Of a DNA stretch of 15,125 nucleotides, positions 1-7,155 are shown piece after piece (positions within the stretch are counted from its first letter, which is position 1; each line of letters starts with the position of its first letter). The stretch lies in contig JBJXFI010000441.1 in the NCBI GenBank assembly GCA_046154695.1, positions 1 through 15,125 of the forward strand. Direction: 5' to 3'. The notes below the pieces were generated by a model, which did no database searches, had not been told where the DNA came from, and was given only the letters and a program-made list of their open reading frames with translations. This DNA is from DALYLB01 sp046154695. GTDB lineage: Bacteria > Acidobacteriota > Blastocatellia > RBC074. The translations under genes and the position numbers were made by a program.

Positions 1-10
1 CATTAAATCC

Positions 11-48
11 AAGAGATGGGAATTCAAGAGATGGGAATTCAAGAATGG
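11..48. repeat. 15-bp tandem repeat, about 2.5 copies
   Basis: The unit AAGAGATGGGAATTC occurs at 11-25 and again at 26-40, followed by a partial unit (AAGAATGG, one base missing) at 41-48. It lies directly downstream of the rhomboid stop codon and touches the window edge, so the array may be longer to the left. No hairpin or U-tract is associated with it, so it does not look like a terminator. Its function is unknown. Confidence 0.8.
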
Positions 49-49
49 A

Positions 50-1231
50 CTACTTTTCCGTTCTCTCATCGGTCGGCCCGATCCCATGCTTGGCTCCGAC
101 CTCGCCGACCCATTTATCGAGGCGTGCGGCGACGGCTTCATGATCGCGCTCGATCGCTCGCAAATCGGCGCCGGGAGCGCGCATTCGCAGAAGCAGCGCC
201 CGCAGGTCCTGGGCGATCTTCGCGGCCTGGGGATCCGGCGGCCGGGCGTTGTCGAGAAGAACGATCGCCTCGCCGGCCTCCGCGGGCAATCCCCGGGCGA
301 TCGCCCGCTCGGCGGCATTGATGCCTTCCAGGAATCCCGCGACCGATTTCTGCCCCCAAGCGAGGTGCTCTGCGCTCTTCCGCCAGGCCCCCGCGAAGCT
401 CGCGACGACGATCACCGCGCAGAGACCAAGAAGGACTCCTCCGAGGCGCGACGTCCGTTCCCGCCCCGGCGCAATATAGGGAATGAGCATCGCCAGCAAA
501 ATTCCGCTGAGCAGGCCGCCGATATGGGCGCCGTTATCGATGAACGGAATGGTGAGCCCGATGAAGAGATTGATCGCGATCACCGGCATCACCCCGGCGC
601 CGAACGCCCGGCGGAAGTTGGCGGGCAGCTCATGGCGATACCTGTAGCCGAAGGCCGCCAGCACGCCGAACAGCCCGAAGATCGCCCCCGAGGCGCCGAC
701 GGAAGGCACGTTCGGCTTGTGGGTCAGCTCCTGGCCCAGATAGCTTCCCGCGACGCCGCCGACCCCGGCCAGAAGATAGATCGAGAGAAACCGCGCCGAG
801 CCGTAGAGCTTCTCGACATGCGGTCCGACGTTCCACAGAACGTATGAGTTCGAGAGCAGGTGGATCACCCCCCCGTGAATGAAGATCGGCGTCACGAGCC
901 GGAACCAGTCCCCTTCCCGCAGCAGGTCGTTCGTCTTCGCGCCGAAGGCGATGATCACCTCCGGATCATTCATGCCCGGATTCACGGCGAGCATCGCCAG
1001 AAAGACCATGATGTTGACGCCGAGCAGGACATACGTCACGGGCGTGGCCCGCGAAAAGAAGGCCAGCTCGAAACGATGGTGCGCCCGCGCCGCCTCCTCC
1101 TCGGCCACCGCATGCAGCGAGATCGCGCCGCAATTGACGCATCGCGGCTGTTGACTCGGCGTCGGCTTCCCACATTGCTCACAGTCGCGAAACGGGCGCG
1201 AATCCACAGACTCTGGGCTCTCACTTTGCAC
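50..1231 (-). CDS. Rhomboid family intramembrane serine protease with N-terminal zinc ribbon
   Basis: Predicted to cleave transmembrane substrates within the inner membrane. Numbered from the GTG at 1229-1231 (393 aa): a zinc-ribbon CxxC-x10-CxxC (Cys 17, 20, 31, 34) lies in a soluble N-terminus. A rhomboid core of about six membrane segments follows, with the HGGVIH...N signature (His119, His124, Asn128), catalytic Ser181 in GASG and partner His236 in NGAHIGG. A further hydrophobic segment (about 263-280) and a charged helical tail follow. All catalytic residues are present. The frame stays open upstream to another GTG at 1324, and an ATG lies at 1279. I prefer 1231 because AAGGAG sits 5 nt upstream, and because the longer versions would translate a palindrome (1250-1277) as protein. 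The natural substrate is not evident from neighbours. The divergent resB-ccsA operon is separately transcribed. The family call is firm; the start call is good. Confidence 0.93.
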   Translation of the reverse strand: MQSESPESVDSRPFRDCEQCGKPTPSQQPRCVNCGAISLHAVAEEEAARAHHRFELAFFSRATPVTYVLLGVNIMVFLAMLAVNPGMNDPEVIIAFGAKTNDLLREGDWFRLVTPIFIHGGVIHLLSNSYVLWNVGPHVEKLYGSARFLSIYLLAGVGGVAGSYLGQELTHKPNVPSVGASGAIFGLFGVLAAFGYRYRHELPANFRRAFGAGVMPVIAINLFIGLTIPFIDNGAHIGGLLSGILLAMLIPYIAPGRERTSRLGGVLLGLCAVIVVASFAGAWRKSAEHLAWGQKSVAGFLEGINAAERAIARGLPAEAGEAIVLLDNARPPDPQAAKIAQDLRALLLRMRAPGADLRAIERDHEAVAARLDKWVGEVGAKHGIGPTDERTEK

Positions 1232-1235
1232 GAAA

Positions 1236-1242
1236 TCTCCTT
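1236..1242 (-). promoter_or_regulatory. Shine-Dalgarno deciding the rhomboid GTG start
   Basis: On the minus strand AAGGAGA precedes the GTG at 1231, with five bases between AAGGAG and the GTG. It is the best ribosome-binding site in this stretch and supports GTG initiation over the upstream GTG (1324) and ATG (1279), neither of which has a comparable motif. Confidence 0.7.
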
Positions 1243-1244
1243 GG

Positions 1245-1277
1245 AAAAAGTGGCACAAGCTGTCCAGCTTGTGCCAC
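1245..1277 (-). terminator. Attenuator-like hairpin with U5 tract before the rhomboid RBS (palindrome copy 1)
   Basis: A perfect palindrome at 1250-1277 has arms GTGGCACAAGCTG and CAGCTTGTGCCAC with only two central bases, so as RNA about 12 pairs around a 4-nt loop. On the minus strand it is followed at once by five Ts (1245-1249), then two bases, then AAGGAG of the rhomboid RBS. Hairpin plus U-tract is the form of an intrinsic terminator, here placed in the 5' leader rather than after a gene. It could be a leader attenuator, the terminator of an unseen short transcript, or simply a mobile palindrome. The structure is seen directly; the role is inferred. Confidence 0.5.
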
Positions 1278-1369
1278 ATCCACAAGACACTCTCAGAAAA
1301 AGATCGGGCCTTGAACAAGACCACTTCCGCCGTGCGGGCGCCGGACTCTTCACGCCCGCCCTCCCACTC

Positions 1370-1393
1370 GGTACAAGCTGGACAGCTTGTACC
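1370..1393. repeat. Palindrome copy 2, sister of 1250-1277
   Basis: Perfect arms GGTACAAGCTG (1370-1380) and CAGCTTGTACC (1383-1393) flank two central bases. The core is identical to the palindrome at 1250-1277 (read on the other strand) except that a C:G pair is replaced by a T:A pair, which keeps the arms fully complementary. There is no U-tract on either side. The two copies are 92 bp apart in the rhomboid/resB divergent region. Confidence 0.75.
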
Positions 1394-1453
1394 ACCATGC
1401 TTTTCATTGTTTCAGGGCGTCGTGAAGCGACATGAAGGGCTCCTTGGAAAACG

Positions 1454-1487
1454 CTTGGAGCTCCCCCTTCCGGCGAAACTCCAAACA
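1454..1487. repeat. Possible decayed copy of the GGAGTTCCGCC repeat
   Basis: The segment has TTGGAG and CTCCAA ends around a CCCCTTCCGGCG centre. Read on the minus strand it resembles the repeats at 5054-5101 and 9673-9741 (GTTTGGAGTTTCGCC here versus GTTCGGAGTTCCGCC there). The interior no longer matches well, so this may be chance or an old copy. Confidence 0.3.
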
Positions 1488-1589
1488 AAGCTTCAACGCC
1501 CGGATTGTAGCCGAGCCCTCCCGCGCTGTCACGGACGAGACCTCCGCAAAACGATGACGATCCCCTGGAATACAGGCCGATTCGAATTG

Positions 1590-1618
1590 TTGCGCGCAGT
1601 CTGCCCAACTGCTACACT
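1590..1618 (+). promoter_or_regulatory. Candidate sigma-70-type promoter for resB-ccsA
   Basis: TTGCGC (1590-1595) and TACACT (1613-1618) are separated by 17 bp, with an extended -10 TG at 1610-1611. It points towards resB, about 90 bp upstream of the ATG. The match to consensus is moderate (three and four of six bases) and sigma preferences of this organism are unknown. Confidence 0.35.
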
Positions 1619-1708
1619 GCGATTGATCCGTTGTATCCCATTATTTGAATTCATTATTGATCGATAATCATCGCCGGGCGCGCTCGCCCGGCGGGAAAGA
1701 AAGAGGGA

Positions 1709-3307
1709 ATGGCTACTGTGCAATCATCGCAGGATCTGCCGGCCCGGACCTCCGCGGCCGAAACGGCCGCGGAGACCGTGAACGCGCCCGAAGCGAAGAA
1801 ACCCGCGGCCTCCACCGGCAAAAAAGAGCTGGGGATCAACGGGTTGATCGACCGGTTTCTCAATCTGATCAGTTCCGTCCCCTTCGGCATCACCCTGCTG
1901 ATCCTGCTGATCGTCGCCTGCATGATCGGAATGCTGATCCAGCAGCAGGAGCTGGAGACGTTTCCCGGCTACTTCGCCGAGTTGACGCCGGCCGAGAAGC
2001 GGGTCTACGGCACGCTGGGCTTCTTCGACATCTATCACGTCTGGTACTTCAACCGGCTGCTGCTGCTGCTGAGCCTGAACATCATTCTGGCCTCGATCGA
2101 CCACTTCCCGGCGGCGTGGAGCTTCCTCTCGCGAAAGAAGCTGACGGCCTCGTCGACCTTCGCCATGGCCCAGAAGTTCAAGGAGAAAGTCGAGATGCCG
2201 CATGTGGATCGAACGCGGTTGACCGAGCGGGCGGCGGCGGCGGCGCGGGCGATGCGATTCAAGACGCGGATCACGGAGGAGGAGGCGCGCACGACGATCT
2301 TCGCCGAGCGCGGCGTGTGGAACCGGCTGGGGGCCTATGTGGTTCACGTCGGCCTGCTGACGATCTTCTTCGGCGGCTTCATGACGAGCCGCGGGTTCAC
2401 CGGCTCGATGTGGGTCAAGCCGAAGGAGGCTTCGGACCGGATGGTCCGCAACACCTTCGACATCGATCTGGTCAATTCGCAGCACGCCGTCCGGCAGCAG
2501 GAGATGACGCTGCCCTTCCGGATCGTCGGGGTCGATATCCAGCACAAGCCGATCGACAGAAAGGGCGGCATCGACACGCCCAACACGCTCGACTGGCTGA
2601 CGCGCGTCACCATCGACGATCCCGAGAAAGGGAAGAAGACCGACGCGCTGATCCACATGAACACGCCGTACGATTACCGCGGCTATCGATTCTTTCAGGC
2701 AACCTTCAATCCGATGGGCAGCGCGCGCACGATCAAGCTGTCCCTGACGCCGGCCGGCGGCGGCGCGCCGCAGGAGGTCTCGCTCGACCGGGCCGGCGAG
2801 GTGCCGCTCGCCGACGGGACGCGCCTGAAATACGTCGAGTTCAATCCGCACTTCATCTTCACCCAGGACGGACAGGTGGACTTCGGCTCCACGGAGTACG
2901 AAAACCCCGCCGCCCACATCGCGTATGTGACGCCCGATGGGAAGCAGGGGGATCTCTGGGCTTTCAATCGGAGTTTTCTCGATGAAATCTCGAACGCGCC
3001 CTTCGTCCGCGCCAATTTTCTCGACGGCAAGCCCTACCAGATGGTGCTGACCGATTTCGAGAAGGTCGCGCTGGCGCATGGGCTTTCGGTCCAATATGAC
3101 CCCGGAGCGAGGATCGTCTACGTCGGATTTACCATTCTCTGCCTGGCGCTGATCGGGGTCTTCTTCTTCTCGCATCAGCGGCTCTGGATCGTCGTGGAAG
3201 ACGGCAAGGTCCACCTGGGCGGCGATTCGAATCGCAACCGGCTGGGCTTCGAGGATCGCGCGCGAAGATTGATCGCGCTGATTCGCGACCCGGCGGCGGC
3301 GAAATAG
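1709..3307 (+). CDS. resB: ResB/Ccs1-like cytochrome c biogenesis protein
   Basis: One half of the system II heme-delivery and ligation complex, which moves heme across the inner membrane and attaches it to CxxCH apocytochromes outside. The 532-aa product has a polar, Ala-rich N-terminus (1-45). Membrane segments follow at about 55-78, 113-130 and 208-226, then a large extracytoplasmic domain (about 230-465) and a last membrane segment at about 470-488. These match the ResB plan of three N-terminal helices, one big periplasmic domain and one C-terminal helix. His213 in helix 3 and His489 just after the last helix are candidates for the family's conserved heme-ligand histidines. The start is supported by a GAAAGAGG purine run a few bases upstream. 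ccsA follows 41 bp downstream on the same strand. No c-type cytochrome lies in the window. Confidence 0.92.
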   Translation: MATVQSSQDLPARTSAAETAAETVNAPEAKKPAASTGKKELGINGLIDRFLNLISSVPFGITLLILLIVACMIGMLIQQQELETFPGYFAELTPAEKRVYGTLGFFDIYHVWYFNRLLLLLSLNIILASIDHFPAAWSFLSRKKLTASSTFAMAQKFKEKVEMPHVDRTRLTERAAAAARAMRFKTRITEEEARTTIFAERGVWNRLGAYVVHVGLLTIFFGGFMTSRGFTGSMWVKPKEASDRMVRNTFDIDLVNSQHAVRQQEMTLPFRIVGVDIQHKPIDRKGGIDTPNTLDWLTRVTIDDPEKGKKTDALIHMNTPYDYRGYRFFQATFNPMGSARTIKLSLTPAGGGAPQEVSLDRAGEVPLADGTRLKYVEFNPHFIFTQDGQVDFGSTEYENPAAHIAYVTPDGKQGDLWAFNRSFLDEISNAPFVRANFLDGKPYQMVLTDFEKVALAHGLSVQYDPGARIVYVGFTILCLALIGVFFFSHQRLWIVVEDGKVHLGGDSNRNRLGFEDRARRLIALIRDPAAAK

Positions 3308-3348
3308 ACGGACATTTCCGGTTTTCTTCATACTTTCGGAGGATAGCG

Positions 3349-4977
3349 ATGAGTCAAGCAATCAAGTCGATCGACACGATGCCCGCGGCGCCGGAGATCG
3401 GCCTGCGAAAGACTTCGATCACGAATTATCTCCCCGCGATTCTGCCGATCATCGGCGCGGCGCTGATGGTGACGGCACGCATCAAAGCGGGCGCGACGGC
3501 GGTTCCGAATGATGGAACGCTGATCGTGCTGGCGGTGCTCTTTTACATCATCGCGGCGGCGTCGCTGATGACCAATCTCTGGACGCCGATCGGACTTCTA
3601 CAGCGGCTGGGATTGTGGACGGCGTCGATCGGGTTCTTCTGCAATCTGTCGAGCTGGCTGGTGCGCTGGGTGGCGGCGGGCGATCGAGAGGACTGGATTC
3701 GCATGACCAACCAGTTGACGGGAGAGCACCATTTCTGGTGGTTCTTCAGCTACATTCCGTTCGCGAACCTGTACGACCTGTCGATCGCGTTCTCGTTCGG
3801 CGCGGGCTTTGCGACGCTGCTGATCATGCACAGGGAGAACACGCGCTTCATCGGAGCGATCTCGCTGCCGCTGATGACGATGATTCTGCTGCTGGCGGTC
3901 TTCATCGGGAACAGCTTCATCGACCTGCCGCCGGTGCTCGACAGCTACTGGCGCCCGATTCATGTCGGCGTGGCGTCGATGAGTTATGGAATCGCGCTGG
4001 TCAGTTTCGCGCTCGCGGTGATGTACCTGCTCAAGGACGGCGTGAAGATCGAGGCGATGGCGGTGGCGGTGGCGGGATTCGTCATCGTCGGGTTCGCTGG
4101 GTTCAGCCAGTCGTACGACAGGCTGGGGCTGTTCAAAGAGAACATCTCGCTCGGCTCGATCTCGTACCGGATGAACGCGGTGCTTCCGGGACCGCGCGGC
4201 GTCTTCAACACCGGGGGACGGGTGGCGGTGCCGTGGGTCGGCGAACTGATCACGCTCTCCCTGATCCTGCTGGCGGCGGCGGCGGTCTGCTTCCTGCTCT
4301 ATCTGTACAGGAACAGCGAATCGGCGAAGCGATACGGCCATCTGGCGATGAAGGCCTCGGTGCTTCCGCTGGTGATCGCGACCGTGGCGCTCTTCTCGCA
4401 GGTCAGGAGCATGGGCCCGGTGGGCGGCCTGATCGGCAACGACCAGCTTCACGCGATCGGCAAGACCCTGCTGCGGGATCGGGCGGTCGGCATGCCCTAT
4501 GATCAGGTCGTCGCGCAGGGAGCCGGCTGGATGCAGAACAACCGGGGCGCCCTGGCGCTCAGCGTGCAGGGCAATCCCGTCGAGGTGGCCTCGCTGGTCT
4601 CGGCGCTGGGAGTCATCCTCTTCATCATCCTGTTCAGCTTCCGCACCGAGAAGATTCGCGAGCGCCTGCCGGCGCTGGAGAAGATCGACAGCCTGACCTA
4701 CAAACTGGTCGGCGTCGCCTTCGCGGGGCTGGCGATCCTGCTGGTGACGGGCGCGGTCTGGGCGAACGAATCGTGGGGCCGCTACTGGGGATGGGACGCG
4801 AAGGAGACGGGCGCGCTGGTCGCATGGCTCTGCTACGGCGGGTATCTGCATTCGCGCATCGCCCACGGATGGGGCGGACGCCGCAGCGCCTATTTCGCGC
4901 TGGTCGGATTCCTGCTGGTGCTCTTCACCTATCTCGGGGTGAGCTACCTGCTGCCGGGGCTGCACTCGTACGCATAG
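3349..4977 (+). CDS. ccsA: CcsA/ResC-like cytochrome c assembly protein (heme-handling, WWD domain)
   Basis: Partner of ResB in system II cytochrome c maturation; the inner-membrane heme handler. The 542-aa polytopic protein carries the tryptophan-rich heme-binding motif WGRYWGWDAKET at 476-487. Flanking histidines that fit the family's ligands are His205 (IHVGVASMSYG), His501 (GGYLHSR) and His539 in the typical LPGLHSYA end. GGAGGATAG lies just before the ATG, a strong RBS. Ordinary CcsA proteins are about 300-350 residues. Here roughly 200 residues (about 232-445) with several extra hydrophobic segments and a soluble loop separate His205 from the WWD motif, so this is a long variant. It is cotranscribed with resB and followed by a terminator. 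Identity is firm; the extra region's role is unknown. Confidence 0.92.
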   Translation: MSQAIKSIDTMPAAPEIGLRKTSITNYLPAILPIIGAALMVTARIKAGATAVPNDGTLIVLAVLFYIIAAASLMTNLWTPIGLLQRLGLWTASIGFFCNLSSWLVRWVAAGDREDWIRMTNQLTGEHHFWWFFSYIPFANLYDLSIAFSFGAGFATLLIMHRENTRFIGAISLPLMTMILLLAVFIGNSFIDLPPVLDSYWRPIHVGVASMSYGIALVSFALAVMYLLKDGVKIEAMAVAVAGFVIVGFAGFSQSYDRLGLFKENISLGSISYRMNAVLPGPRGVFNTGGRVAVPWVGELITLSLILLAAAAVCFLLYLYRNSESAKRYGHLAMKASVLPLVIATVALFSQVRSMGPVGGLIGNDQLHAIGKTLLRDRAVGMPYDQVVAQGAGWMQNNRGALALSVQGNPVEVASLVSALGVILFIILFSFRTEKIRERLPALEKIDSLTYKLVGVAFAGLAILLVTGAVWANESWGRYWGWDAKETGALVAWLCYGGYLHSRIAHGWGGRRSAYFALVGFLLVLFTYLGVSYLLPGLHSYA

Positions 4978-5008
4978 GCCCGGATTGCGCTTGAACACGA
5001 ATCGACCC

Positions 5009-5044
5009 AAAAGGCCACCGCGGAGCAATCCGCTGTGGCCTTTT
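5009..5044 (+). terminator. Intrinsic terminator of resB-ccsA
   Basis: A 16-bp stem with one mismatch (5009-5024 with 5029-5044) and a GCAA tetraloop. The right arm ends in TTTT and is followed by CGTTTTG. It begins about 30 bp after the ccsA stop. The A-rich left side makes it potentially active in both directions. Confidence 0.85.
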
Positions 5045-5053
5045 CGTTTTGGG

Positions 5054-5101
5054 TTCCGCCTTCAGGCGGGAATGGGACCGCCTGAAGGCGGAACTCCGAA
5101 C
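5054..5101. repeat. GGAGTTCCGCC palindromic repeat, copy A
   Basis: Perfect 16-bp arms TTCCGCCTTCAGGCGG (5054-5069) and its complement (5078-5093) surround an 8-base loop; the tail AACTCCGAAC runs to 5101. Each arm is itself a small palindrome (CCGCCT-TC-AGGCGG). The same element recurs at 9673-9741. It follows the ccsA terminator directly, and its loop contains the ATG used by the next gene. Confidence 0.85.
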
Positions 5102-6532
5102 GAGGTCCGTGCGCTCGCGTGGCTGCTGTTCTTTGCGATTCTTGGCGCCCTGTTGGTCCGGCTCTATCCCGACGCCGACCAGCAGGATTCCGCCTATCAC
5201 TTTCTCTTCGCCCGCTGGGCGCGGGAGCATCCCTCTTATTTCGTCAGCGTGTGGGCGCGGCCGCTGTTTACAGCGGCCTATTGGCTCCCCGCGCAGATGG
5301 GGCACGCCGGGGCGAAGCTGTTCACGCTCGGGCTCGCGCTCGGGACGGCGTGGCAATCGTTTCGCGTGGCCCGCGAGCTGGGCCTGCGGCGGGCCGAAAT
5401 GGCCGTTCCGCTGCTCTTTCTTCAACCATCCTTCTTTCTGCTTTCGACGGCGAACTACACCGAGACGCTTTTCGCGCTGGTCTTCGTGATCGGATTGCGG
5501 CTGCATCTGGCGGGGCGCGTGCGCGCGGGGATGCTCGCCGCCTCGCTGCTGATCCTGGCGCGGCCGGAGGGGCTCTTCATCGGCGTCCTCTGGGGGTTGT
5601 GGGCGATGCGCGCAATGGGATGGCGGCGGGGAATGCGGGCGGCGCCGATGCTCGCGTGCGGGATGGCGCTCTGGTGGCTCGCGGCGCTGGCGATCACGGG
5701 CGACCCGCAATGGATCCGGCGCGACTGGCCCGCGGACTGGCGGATCGATGGAAAGGCCAACGGCACGGGGCCGATCTGGTGGTACCTCGCGCAATTGCCG
5801 TTGATCGCCGGCCCGCTGCTGCTTCCGCCCTTTCTCCTCGGCTTGTGGCGATCGGTCCGGCGGCGCGAGTTCATCGAGGGCGCCTCGGCTTTCGGCCTGC
5901 TGCTGCTCGCGCACGCGCTGATGTACTGGCGCGGGTGGTTCGGCTCGGCGGGGTATGCGCGCTATCTGGTCTGCGTCTCGCCCGCAGTCGCGCTGCTCTC
6001 GCTGCTCGGCTGGAACCGGTGCATGGAAAGACTGCCCGGCCGCGCGCGGCCCGCGATCGGCGTCGCCGCGGTGGCGCTCTCGCTGCTCGCCTGCCTGGTC
6101 TATGTCGATGGATGGAAGCCGACCCGCGACGCCCGCGCGATCGAGGCGATGCACGCCTGGTTCCTGCGAAACGAGCGGCCCGTCGCGTTCCTGATCAACA
6201 GCCAGGGCTACGCGCGCGTCCTCTTCGATCGCGACGTCTGGGAGAAGCCCGCCTTCACGAACAGGCGCGAGGAGAACCTCGCCCTGATCCGCCGGGCCCC
6301 CGCGCAAACGCTCGTCCTTTGGGACGCGGATACCGGCCCCAGGTTCTATGGCCTCGGCGCCGAAGACTTCGAGGCAGCCGGCTTCCGGCCGCTCCACGCC
6401 GAGACCTTCCGCCTGGAGGGCCTTCTCTTCCCGTATCCCTGGAGCTGGAACCAGTTCGGCGGCGCGCGCGTTCAGCGGATGACGCTGCTGTATAAGGAAA
6501 GCGAGCAGCAATTCAAACCACGAGATCAGTGA
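5072..6532 (+). CDS. GT-C fold membrane glycosyltransferase (mannosyltransferase/ArnT-like superfamily)
   Basis: Predicted inner-membrane enzyme that transfers a sugar from a lipid-linked donor to an acceptor on the outer face; the sugar and acceptor cannot be read. The 486-aa product has about ten hydrophobic helices. After helix 1 comes an acidic loop YPDADQQDSAYHF (32-44), where GT-C enzymes keep catalytic Asp residues. NYTETLFAL (128-136) and ARPEG (163-167) resemble motifs common in PIG-V-like and PMT-like families. A soluble tail begins near 360. The frame is open back to a TTG at 4985, but that start would lie before and read through the ccsA terminator. The only ATG that keeps helix 1 is 5072, inside the palindromic repeat, so residues 1-10 are repeat-encoded. 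The RBS is weak. No promoter is evident between terminator and start. It converges with the receptor remnant, 9 bp away. Confidence 0.75.
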   Translation: MGPPEGGTPNEVRALAWLLFFAILGALLVRLYPDADQQDSAYHFLFARWAREHPSYFVSVWARPLFTAAYWLPAQMGHAGAKLFTLGLALGTAWQSFRVARELGLRRAEMAVPLLFLQPSFFLLSTANYTETLFALVFVIGLRLHLAGRVRAGMLAASLLILARPEGLFIGVLWGLWAMRAMGWRRGMRAAPMLACGMALWWLAALAITGDPQWIRRDWPADWRIDGKANGTGPIWWYLAQLPLIAGPLLLPPFLLGLWRSVRRREFIEGASAFGLLLLAHALMYWRGWFGSAGYARYLVCVSPAVALLSLLGWNRCMERLPGRARPAIGVAAVALSLLACLVYVDGWKPTRDARAIEAMHAWFLRNERPVAFLINSQGYARVLFDRDVWEKPAFTNRREENLALIRRAPAQTLVLWDADTGPRFYGLGAEDFEAAGFRPLHAETFRLEGLLFPYPWSWNQFGGARVQRMTLLYKESEQQFKPRDQ

Positions 6533-6541
6533 GATCCCCAA

Positions 6542-7015
6542 TCAGAACGAATATCGCAGCCGGATAAACAGATTTCTCCCCGGCGAATCGACGCCCGAGC
6601 CGTGGACGCGGTAGTTTTTATCCAGGAGATTCATCACGGCGAAGTCGAGGTTGATCCGCTCGGTCACGCGGAATCCGCCGGCCAGCAACGCGAGCCGCGA
6701 GGTCCCGAGGCTGATCTTCAGGTGCGCGCCGCCCGAAGCGTCCGCGCCCGCGCCGAACGTCTGCAGGTCTCCGCGAAAGTCCGCGCGCCGCGCCGTCGAA
6801 AAGGACGAAAGCTCCGTCAGCACATTGATCGTGCCGCCGAGGGCGTCGCTGCCGTATTGCACGCCCGCCGGTCCCAACAGGGCCTCCACGGGGAGCGCCT
6901 GGCTCGGCTCGATGAAGGCGAGATACTGGTTCGGCCCCGAACGAAACGTCGAATTGTTGAAACGAATGCCGTCGATCAGATTGAGTACCTGTCGCCCGGC
7001 GCCACCTGGCCACAT
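6542..7015 (-). pseudogene. TonB-dependent receptor remnant (partial plug joined to last barrel strands)
   Basis: Residues 8-67 match the TonB plug (LIDGIRFNNSTFRSGPNQY, then a GPAGVQYGSDALGGTIN block). About 70-115 look like the first barrel strands. From about 116 the sequence jumps to the end of a receptor (NLLDKNYRVHGSG, PGRN) and closes with RYSF, the usual outer-membrane C-terminal Phe. Such receptors are normally 600-900 residues; this is 157, so several hundred barrel residues are missing at a junction near 6665-6675. The frame has no signal peptide, no N-terminal plug half and no RBS, and runs into an in-frame stop at 7043-7045. It lies 140 bp downstream of the phosphoesterase on the same strand. 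An assembly join in this region is an alternative to true decay. Confidence 0.8.
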
Positions 7016-7155
7016 CGCGGCAGGGAATGCTGGCCACCATGGTCATGCTCGGAATGCAGCGCATTGTCCTCGAGAGCGGGCGCATCACTGCCTCGATGCG
7101 ATTTCACGTCGATACTCGCAGCGCGGCGCGGGAAGACAAGGCCGGTAAACTCGAA

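Larger units (their letters stand above)
1232..1708. other. Divergent intergenic region rhomboid / resB
   Basis: About 480 bp between the chosen rhomboid start and resB. It holds the two sister palindromes, the doubtful decayed repeat, the candidate resB promoter and an AT-rich stretch (about 1640-1670) ahead of the resB RBS. Open frames here are short and lack credible ribosome-binding sites, and I call no gene. Confidence 0.6.

Noticed and set aside
1250..1393. Two repeated palindromes as a minimal CRISPR
   Set aside because: Only two units, on opposite reading orientation, fully palindromic, with a 92-bp separation unlike a spacer, and no cas gene.
1724..5028. Long minus-strand open frames opposite resB and ccsA
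   Set aside because: Products rich in Arg, Gln and Asp without membrane or domain features; these are GC-codon shadows of the real genes.
4985..5071. Upstream TTG start for the glycosyltransferase
   Set aside because: It lies 7 bases after the ccsA stop, ahead of the terminator hairpin, and would translate terminator and repeat as protein; no RBS is seen.
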